From NCBI GenBank assembly GCA_934700385.1, contig CAKUXO010000015.1:1-34379 (forward strand): DNA of 34,379 nucleotides, given 5' to 3'. This DNA is from an uncultured Candidatus Melainabacteria bacterium (GTDB taxonomy: Bacteria; Cyanobacteriota; Vampirovibrionia; Gastranaerophilales; Gastranaerophilaceae). Under the pieces are notes generated by a model. It did no database searches. It worked only from the letters and a program-made list of their open reading frames with translations, and was not told where the DNA came from. Below are positions 1 through 8,696 of the stretch, piece after piece (the stretch's first letter is position 1; every line of letters begins with the position of its first letter). The position numbers were made by a program, and so were the translations under genes.

Positions 1-53
1 AAGATGAGTAAAATTAATACAATTTTTTTATTTTTTTGCTTTTCATGTGACAT
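1..53 (-). CDS. Start of an unidentified membrane-anchored protein (partial)
   Basis: Only the first 17 codons lie in the window; the gene runs off the left edge on the minus strand. The ATG at 53-51 is preceded by AAGGAG about 11 nt upstream. The peptide starts MSHEKQKNKKIVLILLI: a short basic stretch, then hydrophobic residues, as in a signal anchor or signal peptide. It begins 27 nt after the stop of the FlgF/FlgG-type gene, so it is probably the next gene of the flagellar operon (FlgA, FlgH or FliL would fit by position). There is too little sequence to choose. A second ATG at 46-44 opens a frame that stops after ten codons and is rejected. Confidence 0.5.
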   Translation of the reverse strand, partial: MSHEKQKNKKIVLILLI

Positions 54-80
54 AGTTATTTTTTCTCCTTAAAAGGGTTG

Positions 81-938
81 TTATCTTGAAATATTACCAA
101 GTCCTATTGCTTGGTTAACTGTGTCTGATTGGGTTTTTAAAATCTTACTCATAGATTCATATCCCCTTGATACATTAATTGAATTCAGCATTTCATTTAT
201 GGTATTAGCGTTTGACATTTCTAACATTCCTTGTTGCAGAGAAAATGTCCCCTCGGACTTTGTGTAAAGCCCTGCGTCTTGCCCATAAATAGGAAGATAT
301 CTTCCCTTTCCTATGCCTGAAATTTTTGTTTTATCTTCAAAATCGCAAATTTGAATTTTTTGAAGAAGTCCTCGAAAAGATGAATTATTCAATTGAATTT
401 GACCATTTTCAGAAATAATTAAATCTTTAGATATATCAAGTCTATTCATTTCTCTTACTTCTGTTGCCTGTAAATCCCTTGTAATTCTGATTTTGCGGTT
501 ATTTGTATCCATTACATAATCCCCGTCAGAATTAACAAGATAGTTATCAGTTGTTAGTTTAAAATCACCCGTTCTTTGATAATAATAATTTTTTTCATTA
601 TATTGAGCATCGTCGTCAATATCGTTATATCTTATTTTAAAGAAACCTTGCCCTTCTATAGCAACATCAAGATTATTTCCTGTTTGTTGCAAACCGCCTT
701 GGGTAAAATCAATGTATGTTCTATCTGATTTTGAACCTATGCTTAGCGTTCCAACGTTTTTGTTATTTCCTTGTGGAGTTTTAGTTTGAACATTTGAACT
801 CATAACATCTTGAAAAGTTAAATAACTCTTTTTAAAGCCTTGAGTGGTTACGTTTGCAAGGTTGTGCGCAGTTACATCTTCAAAATCAAGCATAGCTTGC
901 ATGCCTTTTGCAAGTGTGCCTATTCCTCTTGTAATCAT
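81..938 (-). CDS. Flagellar hook-basal body rod protein, FlgF/FlgG type
   Basis: This 285-aa protein is a distal or proximal rod subunit of the flagellum, exported by the flagellar type III apparatus. The N-terminus carries the rod signature (asparagine-rich HNLANVTTQGFKKS at about residues 25-38). The C-terminus ends in the coiled helix typical of rod/hook proteins (INVSRGYESMSKIL). The middle contains the FlgG-like stretch with GGLQQTGNNLDVAIEGQGFF, around residues 80-100. FlgG is usually about 260 aa; the slightly longer length and the start MITRGIGTLAKGMQAM leave FlgF equally possible. The start codon overlaps the stop of the upstream lytic transglycosylase in ATGA, so the two are translationally coupled. 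The family call is firm; the choice between F and G is not. Confidence 0.88.
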   Translation of the reverse strand: MITRGIGTLAKGMQAMLDFEDVTAHNLANVTTQGFKKSYLTFQDVMSSNVQTKTPQGNNKNVGTLSIGSKSDRTYIDFTQGGLQQTGNNLDVAIEGQGFFKIRYNDIDDDAQYNEKNYYYQRTGDFKLTTDNYLVNSDGDYVMDTNNRKIRITRDLQATEVREMNRLDISKDLIISENGQIQLNNSSFRGLLQKIQICDFEDKTKISGIGKGRYLPIYGQDAGLYTKSEGTFSLQQGMLEMSNANTINEMLNSINVSRGYESMSKILKTQSDTVNQAIGLGNISR

Positions 939-1666
939 AATTCCACCCCTTTAATTTTGTTATAAGTATCCATAATAGAATTTACATAGTTTTGAGTTTC
1001 TTTATATGGGGGAATTCCGCCATATCTTTTAACAGCAGTCGGGCCAGCGTTATAAGCCGCTAGTGCCATTTTTTTATCATCATTATAAGTATTTAAAAGT
1101 TTTTTTAAATACTTAACTCCCCCCTCTACATTTTCCCAAGGATTATAGGCATCTTCAACCCCTAGGCTTTTTGCGGTTGTAGGCATTAATTGCATTAAAC
1201 CCATCGCACCTTTTTTACTTGTAGCATTAACATTAAAGCCCGATTCTTTATTAATTATTGCTTTTATAAAATCTCTATCTATATCATATTTTTCGCTAAA
1301 AGTGTCGATTATTTCATCAACATTAACTTTTTGAGATTTTAAATCTATTTTAGATTTTAGGTTAATACTTTCTTTTTTTGAAATTTTAGAATCAGATAAA
1401 GGGGTTTTTGTGGGTGATATTTCAACTTCAACCATTTCTTCATTTGAAGTTTTATCTGTTTCCTTATTTTCCTTATTTTCTTCAAGTTTTTTATCTAAAA
1501 TATCTTTAAAATTATTTTTAATTTCAGAGGCACTTACAGATTTTTCAACATCTAAAGCAGGATTTAGCGTGCTAAATTCAACCCCATTAAGGGCATTGAA
1601 GTTATTTTCAATAGCACTCATACGTGCTAAAGCTGCGCTTAGGCTTGAACTTATACCTCCAGCCAT
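935..1666 (-). CDS. Flagellum-associated lytic transglycosylase (SLT domain)
   Basis: This 243-aa protein has a C-terminal soluble-lytic-transglycosylase domain from about residue 120. Visible motifs are the catalytic glutamate in INKESGF, then GAMGLMQLMPTTAKSLGV, then AYNAGP near residue 205. The enzyme cleaves the glycan strand to an anhydro-muramyl product, locally opening peptidoglycan. The N-terminal 110 residues are Ser/Lys/Glu-rich and probably flexible. The first 30 (SLSAALARMSAIENNFNAL) resemble the short helix seen in lytic transglycosylases of flagellar operons. There is no classical signal peptide, which fits export by the flagellar apparatus rather than Sec (inference). It overlaps the rod gene by 4 bp, supporting a role in letting the rod through the wall. 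Confidence 0.88.
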   Translation of the reverse strand: MAGGISSSLSAALARMSAIENNFNALNGVEFSTLNPALDVEKSVSASEIKNNFKDILDKKLEENKENKETDKTSNEEMVEVEISPTKTPLSDSKISKKESINLKSKIDLKSQKVNVDEIIDTFSEKYDIDRDFIKAIINKESGFNVNATSKKGAMGLMQLMPTTAKSLGVEDAYNPWENVEGGVKYLKKLLNTYNDDKKMALAAYNAGPTAVKRYGGIPPYKETQNYVNSIMDTYNKIKGVEL

Positions 1667-1828
1667 ATACTAATCCTACCTCTTATCGTCATCTAGTTAT
1701 CATAAAAGTATAAACCTTTACATCAATAATATAGACTAATCTTTACTTAAAGCTCATCAACCAAAAGATGTATTTTAGCTAAAAAAATAAATCTAAAGAT
1801 TGAATTTTTGATTTTAGATAAAATATTA

Positions 1829-1834
1829 TATAAT
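1829..1834 (+). promoter_or_regulatory. -10 box for the glycosyltransferase, leaderless geometry
   Basis: A perfect TATAAT lies here, with only 6 nt between it and the ATG at 1841. Transcription would start at or next to the A of the ATG. No Shine-Dalgarno sequence precedes the ATG. A TTGATT at 1808-1813 is a possible -35, but its spacing of 15 nt is short. Confidence 0.55.
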
Positions 1835-1840
1835 AACCTT

Positions 1841-2950
1841 ATGAAAATTCTTTTAATAACTGATCTTTATCCAATTAAAAAAGATGACTCTTTGCCCTTT
1901 ATAGTGCGAGATTTTGCCCTTGGGTTAAAAGAAATGGGAAATGAAATTATTTTAATTCGCCCAAATTTTCTTTTAAATTCTTTTATTAGAAGAAAAAAAT
2001 TTATTAAACAAGAAGAATTTTTTGAAAACGGGATAAAAATTTATAACAGAAATTTTTTAACTCCATTTTTATTTGAAGAAAAATCATTTCTTGAAAAATT
2101 AAAAAATGAAAAATTTGATTTAATTATTTCTCACATGCCCTCAGGGCACCTTTATAGGGATTTAATTAATAAAACCTTAAAACTGTCTTGTGTTTCAATT
2201 ATTCATCAAAGTGATATTTGGGTTTTAAAAAATTATAAATATTCTTTTTATTTTAGAAAAAAACTTTTAAATGCCCTCAAAAAAGCAGATTTAATTGGGC
2301 TTAGAAATCCTAATTTAAAATATGAAAAATTAAGAGAAGATTTTATTTTACCCTCTTTTTTAGATAAAAAATTTCTAAAACAAAAAAAGAGCTTTAATTT
2401 AGATAAAAAAATGAAAATAATCACTCTATCTCAATTAATTAAAAGAAAAAACTTAAACCTTGTAATTGAAGCGCTTAGGGTAATTAATAAAAATAAAACT
2501 TTTGATTTTGAATATGAAATTTATGGCGAGGGAAAAGAAAAAATAAAACTTTTGAAGTTAATTAAAAAATATCAACTTCAAGATAAAATAAAAATTAATA
2601 ATAAAATTCCTCACCCTGAAATTTTTTCAAAATTAGAAAAAAATGATGTTTTTATTTTGCCCTCTGTTAATGAAACCTTTGGGCTTTCTTATCTTGAAGC
2701 GCTTTTTTGTGGCTTAATTACAATTGGAACAAAAAACACAGGAATTGATGGCGTTATAAAAAATAATGAAAATGGCTTTTTAATTGATAAAACAAATAAA
2801 GAAGAAATTATTAAAGTTTTAGAAAAAATTTCAAAATTAGATGAAGAAAAAAAAGAAAAATTAAAGGAAAATATCTTCAACACCGCACAAAAATATGAAA
2901 AAGAAAAAATTATGACGAAATATTTTGAAAATATTAAAAAAATTCTATGA
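1841..2950 (+). CDS. GT4-family glycosyltransferase
   Basis: This 369-aa GT-B fold glycosyltransferase transfers a sugar from a nucleotide donor to an envelope glycan or lipid; the acceptor cannot be read from sequence. The N-terminal Rossmann start is MKILLITDLYPIKKDDSLPF. The C-terminal half has the family-4 donor-site signature with the E-x7-E pair in ETFGLSYLEALFCGL (about residues 285-300), preceded by a YEIYGEGKEK stretch and followed by GTKNTGIDGVI. I chose the ATG at 1841 because it begins the beta strand. An upstream in-frame TTG at 1808 would add 11 residues across the promoter. It is divergent from the flagellar operon and stands alone ahead of nusB. It is strongly Lys/Asn/Ile-rich, like its neighbours. 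Confidence 0.85.
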   Translation: MKILLITDLYPIKKDDSLPFIVRDFALGLKEMGNEIILIRPNFLLNSFIRRKKFIKQEEFFENGIKIYNRNFLTPFLFEEKSFLEKLKNEKFDLIISHMPSGHLYRDLINKTLKLSCVSIIHQSDIWVLKNYKYSFYFRKKLLNALKKADLIGLRNPNLKYEKLREDFILPSFLDKKFLKQKKSFNLDKKMKIITLSQLIKRKNLNLVIEALRVINKNKTFDFEYEIYGEGKEKIKLLKLIKKYQLQDKIKINNKIPHPEIFSKLEKNDVFILPSVNETFGLSYLEALFCGLITIGTKNTGIDGVIKNNENGFLIDKTNKEEIIKVLEKISKLDEEKKEKLKENIFNTAQKYEKEKIMTKYFENIKKIL

Positions 2951-2968
2951 AAATAGATTTTTTTAAAA

Positions 2969-2974
2969 TATAAT
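2969..2974 (+). promoter_or_regulatory. Probable -10 box upstream of nusB
   Basis: A perfect TATAAT lies 41 nt before the nusB ATG. This would give a leader of about 35 nt containing the AAGGA ribosome binding site. No convincing -35 is seen at 17 nt, so this rests on the -10 alone. Confidence 0.4.
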
Positions 2975-3015
2975 TAATTTAAAAATATTTCAATAAAAAA
3001 TAGAAGGAATTAAAT

Positions 3016-3669
3016 ATGCAAGCAAGAAGGGCAAGCAGAGAACTGGCATTAATCCTGTTTTCTCAATTAGATAAAAATTTAGAAAAATATCAAAAAGAAG
3101 ATTTTACGACTATTATTTTAAAATCGGTTAGAACTCTTATTTCATCATCTTCTGATGAAGTTTCTATGGCGGTTTCACAATTAAATGAAATTAAAAATCA
3201 AATTATTGAATATGAAAACAATCATAAAGATAACTTATCTCGTCCTATAGATTGTGAAAATATCCCCGTTCAAATCCCTATGACTTCAGATATGGAAGGT
3301 AAAATCGATACATTAATTAATGCCGCAGAAAAAACAATAAGCGCACTTGATATTGCTGAATTATGTACACTTTCAGCTAAAGAAGAAGTACAAGAATACG
3401 TTATGCGAATTTGTGGCGAATTTAAAGCGCATAAAGATGAAATAGATAAAACAATTTCTGAGTTTGCTTTTGGTTGGGACATTGAAAGATTATTCAAAAT
3501 CGATAAAGATATTTTAAGAATTGCAATTGCAGAATTAGTTTATATTAAAGATGCACCTCACAAAGTTGTTATTGATGAAGCGCTTGAATTAGCTAAAAAA
3601 TATTCAACAGATGATTCACCATCATTTATTAATGGAATTTTAGCAAGAGTTGTTGAAAAATATGTTTAA
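3016..3669 (+). CDS. nusB: Transcription antitermination factor NusB (long, cyanobacterial type)
   Basis: NusB binds boxA RNA with ribosomal protein S10 and promotes antitermination of rRNA operons. The N-terminus (MQARRASRELALILFSQLD) and the C-terminal half (INGILARVVEKYV, with DAPHKVVIDEALELAKKY just before) are standard NusB. The protein is 217 aa against about 140 in E. coli. The extra roughly 70 residues lie between the first helix and the core, at about residues 25-100, and are helical and charged. Cyanobacterial NusB proteins carry a similar enlargement, which supports the proposed lineage. It has an AAGGA site before the ATG. Its last 8 bp overlap the ftsY start, so the two are coupled. 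Confidence 0.92.
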   Translation: MQARRASRELALILFSQLDKNLEKYQKEDFTTIILKSVRTLISSSSDEVSMAVSQLNEIKNQIIEYENNHKDNLSRPIDCENIPVQIPMTSDMEGKIDTLINAAEKTISALDIAELCTLSAKEEVQEYVMRICGEFKAHKDEIDKTISEFAFGWDIERLFKIDKDILRIAIAELVYIKDAPHKVVIDEALELAKKYSTDDSPSFINGILARVVEKYV

Positions 3670-4633
3670 TTTTTTTAAAAAAAACAAAGAAACTAAAGAA
3701 GAAAATTTAAAAAATCTTGAAAATTCGCCCCAAAAGAAAGAGGGCGGATTTTCTGATTTTAAAAATGCTCTTTCAAAAACAGCAAATTCTTTGGTGAATA
3801 ATGTTATAGGTTCAATAAAAGGAGATTATCCTGATGAATTTGAGCTTGAAGACATTGAAGCCTTGTTAATTAAAGCTGACCTTGGGCTTGAACTTGCGCT
3901 TGAATTAGTTGAAAAAATTAAACAAGAAAAAATAAGAACTTCAAATTTAAAAAATTTCTTAAAAGAAGAATTTACAAAAATCCTTAGCGCCCCCTCGTCT
4001 GATAAATTAAAATATGATAAAGATAAACTTAATGTTTATTTTGTTGCGGGGGTAAATGGCGCAGGAAAAACAACCCTAATTGGTAAATTAGCAAACAAAT
4101 TTAAAAAAGAAAACAATAAAGTTTTAATGGTTGCTGGAGATACCTTTAGAGCGGCTGCTGAAGAACAACTTGAAATTTGGTCTAAAAGAGCGAATGTTGA
4201 TATTTTAAGAGAAGATAAAGCAGATAGCGCTTCATTAGCTTATAAAGCAATTGATAAAGCAAGAAATGAAAACTATAACGTTGTTATTATAGATAGCGCC
4301 GGACGACTTCAAAATAAGTTTAATTTGATTGAAGAATTAAAGAAAATTAAAAATGTTATCTCTAAAAAAATTCAAGATGATAACCTTGAAACAATCCTTG
4401 TTTTAGATGGAACCCAAGGGCAAAACGGGCTTAATCAGGCTATGGTTTTTAATGAGGCGCTAGATATCACATCTTTAGCTATAACAAAACTAGATAGCAC
4501 ATCTAAAGGCGGAATAATTCTTTCTGTTGCAAAAAACCTTAATCTTCCAACAAAATTGGTGGGGATAGGTGAAGGCATAGATGACATTCTTGAATTTAAC
4601 AAAGATAACTTTATTAAAGCAATTTTTGAATAA
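3662..4633 (+). CDS. ftsY: Signal recognition particle receptor FtsY
   Basis: FtsY is the GTPase docking receptor that brings SRP-ribosome complexes to the membrane translocon. From the ATG at 3662 it is 323 aa. A short charged A region covers residues 1-35, the N domain helical bundle runs to about 115, and the G domain follows. The G1 loop is GVNGAGKTT (130-138), then GDTFRAAAEEQL (159-170), G3 DSAGR (211-215, serine where DTAGR is usual), G4 TKLDSTSKGG (275-284) and GIGEGIDDI (301-309). An upstream in-frame start would add four residues only. The overlap with nusB and the 11-nt gap to comEC indicate one operon. Confidence 0.95.
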   Translation: MFNFFKKNKETKEENLKNLENSPQKKEGGFSDFKNALSKTANSLVNNVIGSIKGDYPDEFELEDIEALLIKADLGLELALELVEKIKQEKIRTSNLKNFLKEEFTKILSAPSSDKLKYDKDKLNVYFVAGVNGAGKTTLIGKLANKFKKENNKVLMVAGDTFRAAAEEQLEIWSKRANVDILREDKADSASLAYKAIDKARNENYNVVIIDSAGRLQNKFNLIEELKKIKNVISKKIQDDNLETILVLDGTQGQNGLNQAMVFNEALDITSLAITKLDSTSKGGIILSVAKNLNLPTKLVGIGEGIDDILEFNKDNFIKAIFE

Positions 4634-4644
4634 AATCTTTTAAA

Positions 4645-7284
4645 ATGAAAAAGAAAACATTTCCTTACGATAAAACCTATACAATTTTCTTATCAACATT
4701 TTATATTTTTGGTTTGTGTGGAATATTTTTTAATCATCCTCAATCTTTTTCGTTTTTGATTTTTCTAATTTTATCTTTATTTATCATATTTTATGATATC
4801 GATTTTAAAAAAGTTTTGCTTTTATTTTTCATTTTTATTTTAGGTTTAACAAGAGCCAATTTTTCAATTTCTCATGAAAGTTTTATAGATGAACTTTATG
4901 ATAATCAAGCAGAATTAAAAGGAATTGTTACTTCTTCAAAAGATATTAGATATTCAACTAATAAAGTAAGATTTTATGTTGAAATAATTAATTTAAAAGC
5001 GAAAAATCATCTTTTTGAGCCGAAAGATGAGAAAATTCTTCTTGTTTTAGATAATAATAAAGATGTTTTAAAAAAGTCTAAAATAGGGGACATTATTAAA
5101 GTAAAAGGAAAACTCCGCCCTGTTTATAATTCAAGCAATCCATATCAATTTGATTATAAAAACTATCTTTTAAATTCTGATTGCTATAGCGTTTTATATG
5201 TTGATAATAATACCCTTGAAAAACTTGGGCAAATAAGGGTTTCAAAGAATTTAAAAAATGACTTTTACCTTGTTTCAAGAAAATTTGAAACTCTAAGAGA
5301 AAAAATAATTGAAAAACATTCAAAAAATATTAAATCTCCAAAACTTGAAATTCTTGGGGGAATTGTTTTTGGGTGCGAAACAATAAATCCTGATGATAAA
5401 ATTAAAGAACAGTTTAAAAATTCAGGCTTATTACATCTTTTAGCGGCAAGTGGCTTGAATGTTGCTTTAATATTTGGAATTTGGTGGTATTTAGCAAACT
5501 TAATTAAAATTCCATATAACGTTTCAATTTTAATTGGGTGTGCTTTTGTAATTCTTTATACTTTTATGACAGGTTTTCCGCCCTCTATTTTAAGGGCTGG
5601 GTTAATGCTTTTATTTGTGCTTTTTGGAAAAGTTATTAATAGAACAGCCTCAAGCAGTGCTTTAATTTTCTTTGTTGGTTTTTTAATTTTATTATTCTAT
5701 CCTAAAATGCTTTTTGATATTGGTTTTCAGCTTTCTTTTGCGGTTACTTTTGGTTTAATTACAACTTGTGAAGTGGTTATTTCAAAATTTAATAAACTAG
5801 AAGAAAACTATAAAGAAAAATATAAAAATTCTTCAAGAATTAAAAAATATCTTTTTTCTTTATTTAGCCCAAAAAATCTTGTTTCAATTGTTTTAATTCC
5901 CTTAGTAGCGCAAATTTGGGTAATACCCTTACAAATGCACTATTTTAACAACTTTGCGCCATATAGCGTTTTAGCTAATGTTTTAGTTGTACCTTTTATC
6001 GGCTTATTAAGTTTTAGTGGGTTTTTAGGTTCAATTTTAGCTCTAATACCAAAATTCAGCGATTATTTTGTTTATATTTTTGATTTTTTGGCTAACCCTT
6101 TACTTAGCTTATTAATTAAAATAAGTGAAATTTTTTCTTCTCTAAAATATTCACTAATTCCAACTATGGGGCTTAATTTATTTCAAATTTTCTTATTTTG
6201 GGGATTAATTTTAGTTTTTGTGTTGAATTTAAAAGACGATTTTCACAAGAAAAAGAATTTAAAAATTTTTCTCATTATGTTAAGCATTTTTCTTTTAAGT
6301 CTTGTTAATTTTAAAATTTTTAACCATAACCTTGAAATTATGATGTTTGATGTTAAAAATGCAGATTGTTTTTTAATTAAAACTCCAAAAAATAAATATA
6401 TTATGATTGACACCGCTAAGAAATCATATAAAGGAATTAGTGACGCAAGAATGATAATAATTCCTTATCTTTTAAATGAAAGAATTAAAAGGCTTGAAGC
6501 GCTTATTTTAACTCATTTTGACCTTGACCATTGTGCTGGAACTCTTGATATTTTATCTACTTTAAAAGCTAAAACAATCTATATTCAAAAAAATGAAGCA
6601 AAATCAAAAACTTCAAAAGAAATTCTGAATTATCTAAAAAATGAAAAACTAAACTATAAAATCGCAAAAAATAATGAAATAATTTATAAAGAAGATGATT
6701 TAACAATTAAAACTTTTAAAATTGACCCAAAAAACCTGAAAAATCAAGATAAATTAGATAATGAGGGCTCTATTATCACCCTTTTAAGTTATAAAAATAA
6801 AAACATTCTTTTTATGGCAGATAGCGGAGTTATGGCTTTTTCTGAAATTAAAAAATTTCTTCCCGAAAGAATTGATATCCTAAAAGTAGGGCACCACGGC
6901 GCAAAAGAAGTTGTTGACCTTGATATGATTAAAAGAATTAACCCTAGTGTTGCATTAATTTCAACGGGGACAAATTATTTTGGACATCCGCATTATTCAA
7001 CAATGAACCTATTTTTCAAGCAAAAAGTTAAAACAATTTCAACTAAAAATTATGGCTTTACGAAAGTTATTTTAAAAGAAAAGAAAGATTTTGAAATTTA
7101 TCATTTTGATTTTAAAACAAAGAAAATGAGAAAAGTTTTTCTTCAAGATGAAACAAATCCATTTAAAATTTTTATAAATGAAACATTTAATCTTGAAGAT
7201 GATAATCTTGATGAATTTGAACAGCTGCTTGTTCCTTTTCATCAGTCGAATTATTATGAAAAATTTATTTATTATCGAGAATAA
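4645..7284 (+). CDS. comEC: DNA uptake channel protein ComEC/Rec2
   Basis: This 879-aa integral membrane protein takes up single-stranded DNA across the inner membrane during natural transformation. The N-terminal part has four hydrophobic segments and an OB-like DUF4131 region (about 60-190). The Competence domain with many membrane helices follows (about 230-560, including LLHLLAASGLNVALIFGI). A C-terminal metallo-beta-lactamase-fold domain is intact, with LTHFDLDHCAGT near residue 620 and VGHHGAKE near 750, so a nuclease activity is possible. A roughly 45-residue acidic tail follows. No ribosome binding site is visible; TAAAAT overlaps the ftsY stop 8 nt before the ATG. Its position between ftsY and murF is unusual. 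No pilus or ComEA gene is in the window. Confidence 0.92.
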   Translation: MKKKTFPYDKTYTIFLSTFYIFGLCGIFFNHPQSFSFLIFLILSLFIIFYDIDFKKVLLLFFIFILGLTRANFSISHESFIDELYDNQAELKGIVTSSKDIRYSTNKVRFYVEIINLKAKNHLFEPKDEKILLVLDNNKDVLKKSKIGDIIKVKGKLRPVYNSSNPYQFDYKNYLLNSDCYSVLYVDNNTLEKLGQIRVSKNLKNDFYLVSRKFETLREKIIEKHSKNIKSPKLEILGGIVFGCETINPDDKIKEQFKNSGLLHLLAASGLNVALIFGIWWYLANLIKIPYNVSILIGCAFVILYTFMTGFPPSILRAGLMLLFVLFGKVINRTASSSALIFFVGFLILLFYPKMLFDIGFQLSFAVTFGLITTCEVVISKFNKLEENYKEKYKNSSRIKKYLFSLFSPKNLVSIVLIPLVAQIWVIPLQMHYFNNFAPYSVLANVLVVPFIGLLSFSGFLGSILALIPKFSDYFVYIFDFLANPLLSLLIKISEIFSSLKYSLIPTMGLNLFQIFLFWGLILVFVLNLKDDFHKKKNLKIFLIMLSIFLLSLVNFKIFNHNLEIMMFDVKNADCFLIKTPKNKYIMIDTAKKSYKGISDARMIIIPYLLNERIKRLEALILTHFDLDHCAGTLDILSTLKAKTIYIQKNEAKSKTSKEILNYLKNEKLNYKIAKNNEIIYKEDDLTIKTFKIDPKNLKNQDKLDNEGSIITLLSYKNKNILFMADSGVMAFSEIKKFLPERIDILKVGHHGAKEVVDLDMIKRINPSVALISTGTNYFGHPHYSTMNLFFKQKVKTISTKNYGFTKVILKEKKDFEIYHFDFKTKKMRKVFLQDETNPFKIFINETFNLEDDNLDEFEQLLVPFHQSNYYEKFIYYRE

Positions 7285-7358
7285 ATAAATTTTGACTTGT
7301 AGGCAGTTTTGGTTTGAGATAAAATTATTCCATACAAGAAATTATCAGGAGATAACCC

Positions 7359-8696
7359 TTGCAATTTAGTTTAGAAGAAATTATAGAAAATTTTGACTGC
7401 GAATTATTATATATTAATGACGCTTACGATAAAAAATCTCTTTTTGAAATTTCAACAGACACAAGAAAATTGAAAAAAGGGGATGTTTATCTTCCATTAA
7501 GAGGTGAAAATTTTGATGGACATAATTTCATTGATAAAGCGGTATCTCTTGGCGTTGTTGGATATTTTACGCAAGATAAATTTAAAATTAATAAAGAAGC
7601 AAATTTTGTTTTATATGTAAAAAATTCCTTAATTGCATATTTAAAATTGGCTTCATACATTAGAAATAAAATCAATCCTTTTGTTATAGCAATAACAGGC
7701 TCTTGCGGCAAAACAACTACAAAAGAAATGCTTTACAGCGTTTTTTCAACAACATTTAAAACTCATAAAACAATTTTAAATCATAATAATGAAATCGGGC
7801 TTTGCGAAACAATGTTTCTAATGCCAGAAGATTGCGAAGTTTGCATTGTTGAAATGGGAATGAGAAACCTAGGAGAAATTGAACTTCTATCAAACTATTC
7901 AAACCCTGATATAGGTATAATTTCAAACATTGGCTCAGCCCATGTTGAACGTCTTGGAACTCTTGAAAATATTGCAATTGCAAAATGTGAAATTGCCTCT
8001 AATCTTAAAAAAGACGGGCTTTTCATCGGTGTTGATACAAAAAGCATTAAAGACCACTTAAAATTTGATGGCAAAAAGATTTTTACTTCCCTAAATGATG
8101 TTAAAAATATCGAAATCGCCGTTGAAAAAACAAAATTTACATATAAAAATGAAACTTATGAAATAAATCAAGCAGGCGAATATAATGTTTCTAATGCTCT
8201 TTTAGTAATTGAAGCAGCACTAAGTAAAAATATTCCAATTGAAAACATCAAAAAAGGCTTATTAAACTATAAACCAATTGAAAAAAGGTGGGAAAAAAGC
8301 GAAATCAAGGGTTTAACTTTTATTAACGATAGCTATAACGCTAACCCTGAATCTATGCTTGCAGTTTTAAAAACTTTCTTACAAATCTATAAAAAGCCAT
8401 TAGTCTTGGTTTTAGGGGATATGGGTGAACTTGGGAAAGATTCAATTACATATCACAAACAAATCGGCGAATTTTTATCTAGCTATGAAGATATTAAACT
8501 TCTAACAGTTGGCTCTTTAGCTAGTTATATCGCTAAAAATACTACTCTTGAAAGCGTACAATTTGAAAATAATAAGGATTGCGCTCTATATATCTTAAAA
8601 AATATCAAAAAAGGCTCAACAATTCTTTTAAAGGCTTCAAGGTCAATGAAATTTGAACAAATAATTGAAATGGTGGAAAATAATGATAATGATTAG
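7359..8696 (+). CDS. murF: UDP-MurNAc-tripeptide--D-Ala-D-Ala ligase MurF (TTG start)
   Basis: MurF adds D-alanyl-D-alanine to UDP-MurNAc-tripeptide, the last cytoplasmic amino-acid addition in peptidoglycan precursor synthesis. The 445-aa protein shows the Mur ligase P-loop TGSCGKTTTKE (114-124), NHNNEIGLCETMF, the metal/substrate stretch EMGMRNLGEIE, NDSYNANPESMLAVL and LGDMGELG. The start is TTG at 7359, placed 7 nt after a clear AGGAG (7347-7351); no in-frame ATG is nearby. A possible promoter lies in the 74-nt gap after comEC (TAAAAT at 7320-7325 with weak -35 candidates), so the mur block may have its own transcript. It overlaps mraY. Confidence 0.94.
   Translation: MQFSLEEIIENFDCELLYINDAYDKKSLFEISTDTRKLKKGDVYLPLRGENFDGHNFIDKAVSLGVVGYFTQDKFKINKEANFVLYVKNSLIAYLKLASYIRNKINPFVIAITGSCGKTTTKEMLYSVFSTTFKTHKTILNHNNEIGLCETMFLMPEDCEVCIVEMGMRNLGEIELLSNYSNPDIGIISNIGSAHVERLGTLENIAIAKCEIASNLKKDGLFIGVDTKSIKDHLKFDGKKIFTSLNDVKNIEIAVEKTKFTYKNETYEINQAGEYNVSNALLVIEAALSKNIPIENIKKGLLNYKPIEKRWEKSEIKGLTFINDSYNANPESMLAVLKTFLQIYKKPLVLVLGDMGELGKDSITYHKQIGEFLSSYEDIKLLTVGSLASYIAKNTTLESVQFENNKDCALYILKNIKKGSTILLKASRSMKFEQIIEMVENNDND

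Noticed and set aside
1410..1673. 87-codon open frame opposite the lytic transglycosylase gene
   Set aside because: It is the antisense shadow of the low-complexity Lys/Glu/Ser-rich region and has no ribosome binding site.
1690..1725. Possible sigma-28 (flagellar) promoter TAAAGG...TGATAA for the flagellar operon on the minus strand
   Set aside because: The distance between the two boxes is about 3 nt short of the sigma-28 consensus and the GCCGATAA box is poor. A TATACT in the same place is equally likely but lacks a -35.
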